64,000 nt of DNA from UBA1723 sp045629285 (GTDB lineage: Bacteria > Bacteroidota > Bacteroidia > Bacteroidales > Paludibacteraceae): positions 184,459 to 248,458 of the forward strand of contig JAZQQY010000034.1 in the NCBI GenBank assembly GCA_045629285.1, read 5' to 3'. The position numbers and the translations under genes are program-made. Of the stretch, positions 36,461 to 44,354 are shown in pieces (position 1 is the first letter of the stretch; every line of letters starts with the position of its first letter). The notes below the pieces were generated by a model. It worked only from the letters and a program-made list of their open reading frames with translations, was not told the origin of the DNA and made no database searches.

Positions 36461-37495
36461 TTAAATAATCGGAATATTGTACTCCTTGCACTGAGCGTAC
36501 ATATCCTCTGGCCAGATGCTGCACTGGATCTCACCGATGTGTGCCTTGCGAAGGAAGAACATACACAAACGGCTCTGACCGATACCACCACCGATTGATA
36601 GTGGAAGTGAACCTTCAAGCAATCTCTTGTGGAAATACAACTCCTTGCGGCTTTCCATACCCTCGATCTTCAACTGACGCTCCAATGCCTCTTTGTCGAC
36701 ACGGATACCCATTGAAGAAAGCTCTAGGCTCTGGCCTAGGATTGGGTTCCAAACCAAGATGTCGCCGTTCAAGCCAGGAAGACCATTCTCTCCGATTGTC
36801 GACCAGTCGTCGTAGTCAGGAGAACGACCGTCGTGCTTCTTTCCGTCGCTCAACTTGCAGCCGATGCCCATCAAGAATACGGCACCGTACTTCTTAGTGA
36901 TCTCATTTTCACGCTCTTTTGGAGTCATGTTTGGATACATCTTAAGTAGTTCCTCTGCGTGGATGAAGAAAATATCCTCAGGAAGCTGAGGCTTGATCTC
37001 AGGGAAACGCTCGAAAACGACGTACTCAGTCTTCTTCATTACTGAGTAGATTCTCTTGACGATGTCCTTCAAGAAAGAGATTGTGCGATCCTCCTTAGAG
37101 ATGTGGCGCTCCCAGTCCCACTGGTCTACATATAGAGAGTGAAGGTTATCCATCTCCTCGTCAGGACGGATTGCGTTCATATCTGTGTAAAGACCATAAC
37201 CATTCTCGATACCGTAGTCTGCAAGCATCATACGCTTCCACTTTGCTAGAGAGTGAACAACCTCAGCTGTACGCTCACCCATATCTTTGATAGGGAAGCT
37301 AACAGGTCTTTCAATACCGTTCAAGTCATCGTTGATACCAGTTCCCTTCATAACGAAAAGAGGAGCAGTCACACGACGCAAATGAAGTTCAGCGGATAGG
37401 CAGCTTTCAAAAAAGTCCTTCACGCATTTGATTCCCAACTCTGTCTGCTTGATGTCAAGAATTGGTGTATAGTTTATCGGCTTTATAACTTTCAT
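36461..37495 (-). CDS. asnA: Aspartate-ammonia ligase (asparagine synthetase A)
   Basis: A 344-residue enzyme related to class II tRNA synthetases. It makes asparagine from aspartate, ammonia and ATP. Family marks include ELHLRRVTAPLFV, DMNAIRPDE, DQWDWERHI and, near the end, SIGGGIGQSRLCMF, with full family length. The start MKVIKPINY is the only good one. A TAAATTTG element (37546-37553) is a likely promoter. The 37554-37729 gap holds no further clear feature. Confidence 0.95.
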   Translation of the reverse strand: MKVIKPINYTPILDIKQTELGIKCVKDFFESCLSAELHLRRVTAPLFVMKGTGINDDLNGIERPVSFPIKDMGERTAEVVHSLAKWKRMMLADYGIENGYGLYTDMNAIRPDEEMDNLHSLYVDQWDWERHISKEDRTISFLKDIVKRIYSVMKKTEYVVFERFPEIKPQLPEDIFFIHAEELLKMYPNMTPKERENEITKKYGAVFLMGIGCKLSDGKKHDGRSPDYDDWSTIGENGLPGLNGDILVWNPILGQSLELSSMGIRVDKEALERQLKIEGMESRKELYFHKRLLEGSLPLSIGGGIGQSRLCMFFLRKAHIGEIQCSIWPEDMYAQCKEYNIPII

Positions 37496-37729
37496 TTTGT
37501 TACTTTTTTTCTCTTTGTTGTGTTTTCTTACGAAAGAAATATGTGCAAATTTATATCTTTTTTTTAAATATCGGTAAAATTTCCTTACAAATTGTATGCA
37601 AAAAGTTGTTTTTTGCCGTAAATCTGATTGTTAAATGCGCTTTTGACGTGCAAATGTGATAATTATTGAAGATTCATAATAATACATTAATTATACAAAG
37701 GCTAAGGTCTATGTATCCCAATTTTTTCC

Positions 37730-37737
37730 TATTTTTG
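37730..37737 (+). promoter_or_regulatory. Minus-7 box of the tRNA-Arg gene
   Basis: TATTTTTG fits TAnnTTTG and lies 31 bases before the tRNA. Confidence 0.55.
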
Positions 37738-37768
37738 TACAGCATTTGACAGATGACTGTCAAAGCAT

Positions 37769-37842
37769 GGCCCCGTAGTTTAGCTGTATAAAATATCAGA
37801 TTCCGGTTCTGAAGACCATGGGTTAGAATCCCATCGGGGTCA
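37769..37842 (+). tRNA. tRNA-Arg (anticodon CCG)
   Basis: A full cloverleaf of 74 bases: acceptor GGCCCCG with CGGGGTC, anticodon stem TCAGA/TCTGA, anticodon CCG in loop TTCCGGT, and T-loop GTTAGAATC. No CCA is encoded. A truncated nitroreductase begins right after its 3' end, which may mark an old integration site. Confidence 0.93.
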
Positions 37843-37845
37843 CTT

Positions 37846-38076
37846 TTTAGGCTTGGTGAAAACATCAGGCTATCTGCTTGGTCGATGGGCATAGGCTCGT
37901 GTTGCTTGGGTAGTTCTGCACGTTGGATGAAAGCGTACGAGTCGGCTGCTCCTTATTTGAGAAAACTAGATTTTTCAAACGGATATAATCTTTTGTATTG
38001 CATTGCTTTAGGTTATCCCGATGAAAATCCCGAGGCTAGACTTCGTAATGCGGAAAAGGTTAAATATATAGATTAA
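37846..38076 (+). pseudogene. Nitroreductase remnant, C-terminal part only
   Basis: The frame that starts just behind tRNA-Arg reads ENIRLSAWSMGIGSCCLG and then ALGYPDENPEAR, which match the C-terminal third of Bacteroidetes nitroreductases (FMN enzymes). The N-terminal two thirds are missing. Because homology starts a few codons upstream of the first ATG (37885), the gene was probably cut by a deletion or insertion at the tRNA end. Its stop lies four bases before the next, intact nitroreductase. Confidence 0.72.
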
Positions 38077-38080
38077 AATT

Positions 38081-38764
38081 ATGACTCTACTAGAAGCAAT
38101 TCAGGCTCGACACTCTGTCAGAAAATATAAGAATATGTCTCTTCCTGAGGATGTTGTCGACACTCTTCAGCAGAAGATTGAGGAGGTTAATGAGGAAGGA
38201 AATCTTCACATCCAGCTTATCACAAATGAGCCGAAAGGATTCACGAGTATTCTCAACTATGGCGTTTTCTGTGGTATCACCAACTATTTTGTCGTGGCTG
38301 GAAAAAAGGCTGACGACTTGGACGAGAGGGCTGGATACTATGGCGAACAGCTTGTGCTTTTGGCTCAGCAACTCGGGCTTAATACTTGTTGGGCTGGCCT
38401 AACCTATAAGAAGGTCGAGGGCACATATTCTTTAGCCGACGGTGAGAAAATCGTCTGCTACATTGCTCTTGGATATGGTGAGACGCAGGGATCGGAGCGT
38501 AAGCATCGCTCGGTATCCGAACTTAGCAATGTCGACAATAACACTCCAGAATGGTTCCGACGTGGAGTTGAGGCAGCTCGTCTAGCTCCGACTGCAGTCA
38601 ATCAGCAGAAGTTCTTCTTGGAATATGTTGGCGAGAAGAATGGAACGCATTTTGTGAAAGCTAAGACGAAATTTTCTTTTGCCGGCTATACTTCGTTGGA
38701 TCTAGGCATTGTCAAACTACATTTTGAGATCGGTGCAGGCAAGGATACTTTTGAATGGTGTTGA
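38081..38764 (+). CDS. Nitroreductase family protein
   Basis: A 227-residue protein of the nitroreductase fold, TM1586-like. ARHSVRKYKN (about 9-18) is the usual FMN phosphate-binding start, and AGLTYKK, YIALGYGE and ARLAPTAVNQQKF fit the two-half layout of this subfamily. It would bind FMN and use NAD(P)H in the cytosol; the substrate is unknown. It follows the nitroreductase fragment and precedes a truncated hydrolase. Confidence 0.86.
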   Translation: MTLLEAIQARHSVRKYKNMSLPEDVVDTLQQKIEEVNEEGNLHIQLITNEPKGFTSILNYGVFCGITNYFVVAGKKADDLDERAGYYGEQLVLLAQQLGLNTCWAGLTYKKVEGTYSLADGEKIVCYIALGYGETQGSERKHRSVSELSNVDNNTPEWFRRGVEAARLAPTAVNQQKFFLEYVGEKNGTHFVKAKTKFSFAGYTSLDLGIVKLHFEIGAGKDTFEWC

Positions 38765-38766
38765 TT

Positions 38767-38910
38767 GTGAAAAACATACTTTTCCTTCACGGCTTCTTTG
38801 CCAGTGGCAGCTGCGTTCCTGCCCAAGCCATAAAGAATATTTCGGGTCGACGGTACGTGTTCCGACACCAAAACTACGACGGAGCATTGCCCCGTCGTTT
38901 TATTGTGTGA
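38767..38910 (+). pseudogene. Truncated alpha/beta hydrolase (YqiA-like) fragment
   Basis: A GTG-start frame of 47 codons begins KNILFLHGFFASGSCVPAQA, which matches the N-terminus of Bacteroidetes alpha/beta hydrolases with the HGF(F)ASGS oxyanion segment. After about 25 codons homology ends and a palindrome is entered; the catalytic Ser-Asp-His part is absent. It is most likely the decayed end of a gene cut by repeat insertion. Confidence 0.6.
38876..38898. repeat. GACGGGGCAATGCTCC palindrome, inverted copy
   Basis: ACGACGGAGCATTGCCCCGTCGT is the reverse of the core at 17663 and can act as a terminator for the plus-strand genes; T-rich sequence follows. Confidence 0.7.
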
Positions 38911-38920
38911 ATTAAGGAAT

Positions 38921-39814
38921 TTATTTTCCTGACTTTTTAACTTTAGTCATTCTTAGCTCAAGAACTCCGTTTTCGACAACAACGTTTTGTGTTCTTTCAT
39001 AGACAAGTTCCATTTGCCAATTTCCTTTGCCCCATCTGTTTGTATCGAAAGTGTCAAACTCATCAGTCCATCTTTCGTTGAATTCTCCTGATTCAGTGTC
39101 GTAGTCGTAAACTTTGACGTAGTCGATGTACTGAGTCACTGGAATGTTTTTCTCGTTGAAGTAGCCAACCCAGCTAGAGCTTTCGCTTGCCCATAGGTTG
39201 AATCTCAAACTCTGCTCTTCTACCAATGCTGCAACCTGTTTTTTAGTGTCGTCAGATGTTTCTGTTCTTCTCATCTCCTTACCGTCCAACATCCAAGATA
39301 CATATTCAGGAGTCCATTCGATAGTATAGATATGGTAGTCGTCGTATACAGCAGCACCGATTTCGTGTATAGCCTCGGAAGTGACTTTCTTGCTTGCATT
39401 ACCTGTGATGATGTTCGACTGGAATGCAGACTTCTTCTTTCCGATTACCTCGATGTCGATCTCGTTCCAAATATAAGAGCCTCCCTTGTATGAGTCGTTG
39501 TAATATAGGAACATTGAACTGATACAACCTGGTGCGTATGCCATTTTCATCTTTGCCTCGAAACGACCGTATTTGAAAGTCTCTTTTGAAAGAAGCTCTG
39601 CTCCGTAATAGTCGTAGTAGTCCGTACTGTCTTTTGTTGTAGTTCCTCCTTGATTATTGTTAGATCCTCCGTTTGAGTTATCTTCTTCCGGATCTTCATC
39701 GTCAGATTCTTCCAAAGGATCTTCATTTATTAGATCGTCATCCTCGTCTTTTGAACAAGATGCCACTGTCGCAGCCAATAGGCCAGCACAAAGTAAGTAG
39801 TGTAATTTCTTCAT
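38921..39814 (-). CDS. Circularly permuted GH16 beta-1,3-1,4-glucanase lipoprotein
   Basis: A 297-residue lipoprotein (lipobox VASCSK) with an acidic linker, then a GH16 domain from about residue 68. The catalytic motif NEIDIEVIGK holds both acids of E-I-D-I-E. The segment WTDEFDTFDTNRWGKGNW, which starts normal Bacillus lichenases, lies here at the C-terminus. This is the same natural circular permutation as the Fibrobacter succinogenes glucanase, with shared blocks SSMFLY, FQSNIITG and LRFNLWASES. It should cut mixed-linkage beta-glucan of cereals at the cell surface. It is not in a visible polysaccharide locus. A CAAATATA box (39836-39843) may be its promoter. Confidence 0.93.
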   Translation of the reverse strand: MKKLHYLLCAGLLAATVASCSKDEDDDLINEDPLEESDDEDPEEDNSNGGSNNNQGGTTTKDSTDYYDYYGAELLSKETFKYGRFEAKMKMAYAPGCISSMFLYYNDSYKGGSYIWNEIDIEVIGKKKSAFQSNIITGNASKKVTSEAIHEIGAAVYDDYHIYTIEWTPEYVSWMLDGKEMRRTETSDDTKKQVAALVEEQSLRFNLWASESSSWVGYFNEKNIPVTQYIDYVKVYDYDTESGEFNERWTDEFDTFDTNRWGKGNWQMELVYERTQNVVVENGVLELRMTKVKKSGK

Positions 39815-40055
39815 GTTATTTCCTTTTGTTTATTGCAAATATAGAGAATCTTAAGGTTTTATATTTCTCATTTTGGGAATATCACTTGATGTTTTCGTTT
39901 TGACGCTATGATTTTTTCGGTTTACGACCTCATTTCCACGGTGCATTTCTATGCTTCGTATCTTCGTTGCCTTGTGGCTACTATCGTGGGACGGTTACAC
40001 TTTCTGTTTCTCCACGGTTGCCCCGTCACCTTATACCAGATACATCACATCTTAC

Positions 40056-41330
40056 CTAATACTTCTTAAAGTCTCCCCACAACCTCGTCATCTGCTCCTT
40101 CATCTTGGCTTCAGCTGCACTTTCGCCGCCGTCCCAAAGCTGTACACCGGAGATTGCGTCAGGCATGTATTGTTGGGCGTAGAAATGGCCAGGATAGTCG
40201 TGTGGATAACGGTACTCGGCACCATAACCCATCTGTTCCATCAGTTTGGTAGGTGCATTACGGATATTCAGAGGAACAGGAAGGTCGCCGGTCTTCTGCA
40301 CCATATCCAATGCAGCTCCGATGGCCTTGTATGCGGAGTTGCTCTTGGGGCTTGTCGCCAAATAGATAGTCGCTTCAGCCAAAACGATTCTTCCCTCCGG
40401 CCAACCAATTTTCTGGATTGCATCGAATGCCGCATTGGCAAGAAGCAGAGCGTTAGGATTTGCCAAACCGATATCTTCTGCGGCTGATATCACAAGTCGA
40501 CGTGCGATAAACTTCGGATCTTCTCCGCCAGCCACCATACGTCCGAGCCAGTAGATAGCGGCATCTGGATCTGAGCCACGTATACTTTTGATAAATGCTG
40601 AGATTATATCATAGTGGAGTTCACCGTTCTTATCGTATGCACTTGGATTCTGTTGTAGACGGATAGTGATCAAATCGTCAGTCAAGACCACCGATTCCTT
40701 ATCCTGTTCGGCATTACAGACAAGGTCGATGATGTTGAGCATTTTTCTTGCGTCGCCACCGGAAAAACGGAGAAGGGCATTTGTCTCCTTTATCTCCACC
40801 TTTCTTTTCTTCAACTCGTAGTCAGTGGTTATAGCCTTATTTGCGAGACTTAACAAATCCTCGTTTTCTAACGGTTTCAACACATACACCTGACATCTTG
40901 AAAGCAATGGGGTGATTACCTCGAAAGATGGGTTTTCCGTCGTCGCTCCAATCAATGTGACTACGCCTCTCTCGACAGCGCTCAATAAAGAATCCTGCTG
41001 CGACTTGGAGAAGCGGTGGATCTCGTCGATGAATAAGATAGGGGCTTGTGTGTCGAATCCACGTGAATGTTTGGCCTTTTCTAGCACTTCCCTTATATCC
41101 TTTACTCCTGAAGAGATTGCACTCAACGTGAAGAAAGGCAGACGAAGATGTTCAGCGATGATTCCAGCTAAAGTTGTTTTTCCAACTCCAGGAGGTCCCC
41201 ATAGAATGAATGACGACACTTTTCCTGAGTCGATCATACGACGAAGTACCGCACCTTCTCCAATGAGATGTTGCTGTCCAACATAGTCCTCCAGCGATTT
41301 TGGTCGCATTCTTTCTGCTAACGGCTGCAT
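40056..41330 (-). CDS. rarA: Replication-associated recombination protein A (RarA/MgsA)
   Basis: About 424 residues starting at MQPLAERMRPKSLEDYVGQ; the longer frame upstream is not conserved-looking. AAA+ motifs: Walker A GPPGVGKTT, Walker B ILFIDEIHRF, sensor-like GATTENPSFE, then a tetramerisation tail (GSDPDAAIYWLGRMV, GAALDMVQKTGD). It acts at stalled replication forks with SSB. The 39815-40055 gap holds CCACGG-type palindromic pieces without clear pairing. Confidence 0.95.
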   Translation of the reverse strand: MQPLAERMRPKSLEDYVGQQHLIGEGAVLRRMIDSGKVSSFILWGPPGVGKTTLAGIIAEHLRLPFFTLSAISSGVKDIREVLEKAKHSRGFDTQAPILFIDEIHRFSKSQQDSLLSAVERGVVTLIGATTENPSFEVITPLLSRCQVYVLKPLENEDLLSLANKAITTDYELKKRKVEIKETNALLRFSGGDARKMLNIIDLVCNAEQDKESVVLTDDLITIRLQQNPSAYDKNGELHYDIISAFIKSIRGSDPDAAIYWLGRMVAGGEDPKFIARRLVISAAEDIGLANPNALLLANAAFDAIQKIGWPEGRIVLAEATIYLATSPKSNSAYKAIGAALDMVQKTGDLPVPLNIRNAPTKLMEQMGYGAEYRYPHDYPGHFYAQQYMPDAISGVQLWDGGESAAEAKMKEQMTRLWGDFKKY

Positions 41331-41434
41331 TTTATTTAATAAATGTGAAAATCCACCACAAAAATAAGATTTGCCCGTAGAAAAATCTAATATTTTTATT
41401 TTCATTTGCATCAGAAACAAAAAAACGAAAGATT

Positions 41435-42181
41435 ATGAAACAGACTAAATTGATATTTGCTGCAATCGCAACATGTTTGCTATTCAGCTCCGCTGATGTT
41501 TTGGCACAGCGCGCTCACGGTGGTTCAGAGTCTTCTGCTCGTACAACATCTACAGCTAAGGTATCTGCTTCACCATCGTCGTCAAGTAGCTCATCGAACA
41601 AAGTTTCGAAGGCTCATAATTCTTCACGTGTAGAGCAGTCGGCTAGGTCTACAACTCCTCCAAAACGAGTTGAGCGTGGTCCGGTGGCTACATCTTCTCC
41701 AAACAAGAAGCTTCAGCCGCACAAGGTTGCTCCTAGTGCAAACTATCACAAGCAGCCACGTCACGGTGAGATTGTTTCAATGAAGAAAGCTACTAAGAAG
41801 TCGCAAGTTATTCATCATCATACTGGAAGCTATTACTATCGCGACGGTATTTACTACCGTTTCCACAACAACCAGTATATGATTCATCATCCGCATGTCG
41901 GATTCCGTGTCTCTTCTATTCCTAGCTACCGTACAGTTTGGGTGAATGGAGTTTCGTACTACTATTACTACGGCACATTCTACTCATACATGGCACCAAG
42001 CCGTGAGTACGTTGTAGTTGCTCCTCCTGTAGGTGCAATCGTAGAGAGCATTCCAGAGGGTTACGAGAAGATCGACATCAACGGCAATACTTACTACACT
42101 GTAGGAGGAGTGCAGTATAAGGCTGTGATCTTTAACGGTGAAATTTGGTATGAGGTAATCAAGGTTGACGACGACTATTGA
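41435..42181 (+). CDS. Secreted DUF6515-like protein
   Basis: A 248-residue protein with a signal peptide (KLIFAAIATCLLFSSADVLAQ). A Ser/Thr-rich low-complexity stretch (about 30-110) leads to Tyr-rich beta segments, e.g. YYYRDGIYYRFHNNQY and the YVVVAPPVGAIVESIPEGYE motif, as in DUF6515 proteins of Bacteroidetes. Probably an envelope protein; role unknown. Confidence 0.78.
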   Translation: MKQTKLIFAAIATCLLFSSADVLAQRAHGGSESSARTTSTAKVSASPSSSSSSSNKVSKAHNSSRVEQSARSTTPPKRVERGPVATSSPNKKLQPHKVAPSANYHKQPRHGEIVSMKKATKKSQVIHHHTGSYYYRDGIYYRFHNNQYMIHHPHVGFRVSSIPSYRTVWVNGVSYYYYYGTFYSYMAPSREYVVVAPPVGAIVESIPEGYEKIDINGNTYYTVGGVQYKAVIFNGEIWYEVIKVDDDY

Positions 42182-42278
42182 TTACGTATTAGATATGAAT
42201 TAAACATTTGGAGAAAGGCGGGCAGCGATGTCCGTCTTTCTTGTTTTTGTTGTAAGTAGTGAAATGTTTGATAAAAAA

Positions 42279-42304
42279 GAGGTGCAAACCGAAGTCTGCA
42301 CCTC
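42279..42304 (-). terminator. Terminator for the 42330 gene
   Basis: GAGGTGCA pairs with TGCACCTC; T run on the minus strand. Confidence 0.88.
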
Positions 42305-42329
42305 AATCGTCAATATTTTTATTGATTTT

Positions 42330-43253
42330 TTATTTCGCACTGACAGCACGGATTACACAACCGTCATGACGAGTGTGTTTCCCGTGGATTGTGAATCTGT
42401 TCTCGCTCTGGAACATAACGTAGCTATTTGCGTACTCGTCGTTAACAGGACTGAATTGAGAAGACCAGTAATAACCGTCGCCATAAGATGCCGTGTCAGT
42501 TGGCTTCTTCTTGATACCTACAGCAGGCATGTAGATTGAGTTGCCGTTAGGACCGGTAACCTTGTAGCCTCGCATTCCGTCAACATTTGCAACTTCCCAT
42601 TTGCATTTTTCGTAAAGTTCGTTGACTTCCTTGCCTGATGGCATTCTCCAGCACTCACCCCAGTTGACTGTCGCTGCGTCGTGCTCCGGTGCTAGCAAAC
42701 TGTCTTTTGTCACGATGCCTTCGCTCTTCAGCTTAGATGCTGACCATCCGTCGAAATCGTATGTGTCGTCAATAGGGTCAACCTCTCCCCATGAGTAGTG
42801 GTTTCCTGGCTCTGTAGGAGTAGTTGCTCCTAAGTTCATTGAAGCCCACTTTACAGATAGTCCAAGGTCGACAGCTTCATGCTGATCGTCGCATGCAACA
42901 GCTCCGCCGTTACAATTCTCCAACTCTTTCTTCAATGATTCAATCTCTTGATTCTTTTTGTAGAGATCTGTTCTGAAATAAGATAGAGAGTCGATCAAAC
43001 CTTTGATCCTGTCATCTTTGTCTTCAATGATTCTTGAGATAGCATCCAAAAGTGTTTCTGGATTGTTGAACTTCTTTTCGCAATCTGCATCTGGAGCTGC
43101 CAACTTAGATTTTCCAAGCTCAAAGTTGATTTCGTCTACGTCTTTTGCATTAAAACCTACTGCCGTTCCGTCGTTTTGGTGAACGAAGAGGTCTTGGGCG
43201 TATAGTGTGGATCCTAGTAGTGTCGCACTAATGATTGTAAATAATTTTTTCAT
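42330..43253 (-). CDS. Secreted protein with Fib_succ_major domain and coiled-coil linker
   Basis: A 307-residue protein: signal peptide (KKLFTIISATLLGSTLYAQ), a short N-terminal module (VGFNAKDVDEINFEL), a coiled coil (about 75-110, KKNQEIESLKKELEN), and a C-terminal Fib_succ_major domain (AVDLGLSVKWASMNLGA, WGECWRMPSGKEV, YYWSSQFS, CVIRAVSAK). A relative of the 16951 protein with an added coiled coil. Function unknown. Confidence 0.85.
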   Translation of the reverse strand: MKKLFTIISATLLGSTLYAQDLFVHQNDGTAVGFNAKDVDEINFELGKSKLAAPDADCEKKFNNPETLLDAISRIIEDKDDRIKGLIDSLSYFRTDLYKKNQEIESLKKELENCNGGAVACDDQHEAVDLGLSVKWASMNLGATTPTEPGNHYSWGEVDPIDDTYDFDGWSASKLKSEGIVTKDSLLAPEHDAATVNWGECWRMPSGKEVNELYEKCKWEVANVDGMRGYKVTGPNGNSIYMPAVGIKKKPTDTASYGDGYYWSSQFSPVNDEYANSYVMFQSENRFTIHGKHTRHDGCVIRAVSAK

Positions 43254-43451
43254 ATATGCTCTTATTAAGATTAAATTTGGCGTTATTTGTGCAAAGATAA
43301 CGCTAAATTACTATTTCAAGTACAGTTTAATTCTCTCTTTTATTCAGGTATTTAAGATTAATTAAATTATGCGAATTGATTCTATGATATTTAATATTTC
43401 AGGAATAATGTGTAATTTCGCGACAATATTCTAAGAATAACATTCTGAATT

Positions 43452-43922
43452 ATGCCACAAGTTTCAACATTGGATGATATCGACATCCGTATATTGCAGG
43501 AATTGCAACAGAATAGCCGTCTTACAAATAAGGAGTTGGCTGCACGTATACATTTAAGTACAACGCCGACTTTCGAACGTCATCGTCGACTTGAGCGTGA
43601 AGGGTACATAAAGATGTATACTGCGATTGTCGATGCCGACAGAATCGACAGAAGTTTTGCTGTATATTGCAATGTCAGTTTCAAGCAAATCAATCGTGAA
43701 CTTGCCGACAATTTCCGTGAGACAGTGGATAGTTGGGAAGAGGTTACCGAGTGTTATAATGTGAGTGGCGACTGTGACTTCCTGATGAAGGTGAATGTAC
43801 GAGGAATGAAGGAATATCAGGAGTTTATCCTTCATAAGGTAGGTGAACTAAGCTATATCGGTCGCGTACAGAGTGTGTTTGTCATGGAGACGCTTAAACA
43901 GAACTACGGAATTAGGTTATAG
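43452..43922 (+). CDS. Lrp/AsnC family transcriptional regulator
   Basis: A 156-residue regulator: helix-turn-helix (DIRILQELQQNSRLTNKELA, about 9-28) then the RAM ligand domain (about 65-150; CYNVSGDCDFLMKV). It most likely senses an amino acid and controls transport or metabolism genes. It is separated from neighbours by terminators; no target is obvious nearby. Confidence 0.93.
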   Translation: MPQVSTLDDIDIRILQELQQNSRLTNKELAARIHLSTTPTFERHRRLEREGYIKMYTAIVDADRIDRSFAVYCNVSFKQINRELADNFRETVDSWEEVTECYNVSGDCDFLMKVNVRGMKEYQEFILHKVGELSYIGRVQSVFVMETLKQNYGIRL

Positions 43923-43924
43923 TA

Positions 43925-43960
43925 AAGGGTAAAAGGTAATCTTGTTTTACCTTTTACCTT
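43925..43960. terminator. Bidirectional terminator, heptad-rich
   Basis: AAGGGTAAAAGGTAA pairs with TTTTACCTTTTACCTT, ending the Lrp gene and the convergent rhodanese operon. It is itself built from 7-base units (TTTTACC). Confidence 0.85.
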
Positions 43961-43973
43961 ATATTTTTTACTT

Positions 43974-44354
43974 TTACTTCACCACTGGCATGGCTGCATT
44001 CTGCCAACCCATGATTCCAGAATTAAGTTCGATAACCTGATATCCTAGATCTGCCATTACATTAGCCGCCATCTTGCTGCGCTTTCCGGAACGACAATAA
44101 ACGGCAATTTTTTTAGTCTTGTCAAGTTTTGCAGCTTCAGTCTGAAACTCGGAGCTCTTGACATCGATATTGATTGCTCTTTCAATGAATCCCGACTTAT
44201 ATTCAGCTGGTGTACGTACGTCTACCAAAAGAATAGAATCGTTCTTGATTGCCGAAGCAAATTCAGTTACAGATAGAGATGTGAACTCTCCTGCATTTGC
44301 TGCTATTGACGAGCAGAATCCTAATGCTACTAAAATCCTTTTCAACATATTCAT
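43974..44354 (-). CDS. Periplasmic rhodanese-like protein
   Basis: A 126-residue protein with a signal peptide (LKRILVALGFCSSIAANA). The rhodanese domain has VDVRTPAEY and the active Cys loop VYCRSGKRS, so it may carry sulfur. Its ATG overlaps the dxs stop (ATGA), so it is the last gene of the nusB-to-dxs run. Confidence 0.88.
   Translation of the reverse strand: MNMLKRILVALGFCSSIAANAGEFTSLSVTEFASAIKNDSILLVDVRTPAEYKSGFIERAINIDVKSSEFQTEAAKLDKTKKIAVYCRSGKRSKMAANVMADLGYQVIELNSGIMGWQNAAMPVVK

Noticed and set aside
39900..40050. Palindromic repeat with CCACGG pieces
   Set aside because: Several CCACGG and GTGGGACGG motifs occur, but I could not draw a convincing stem set.
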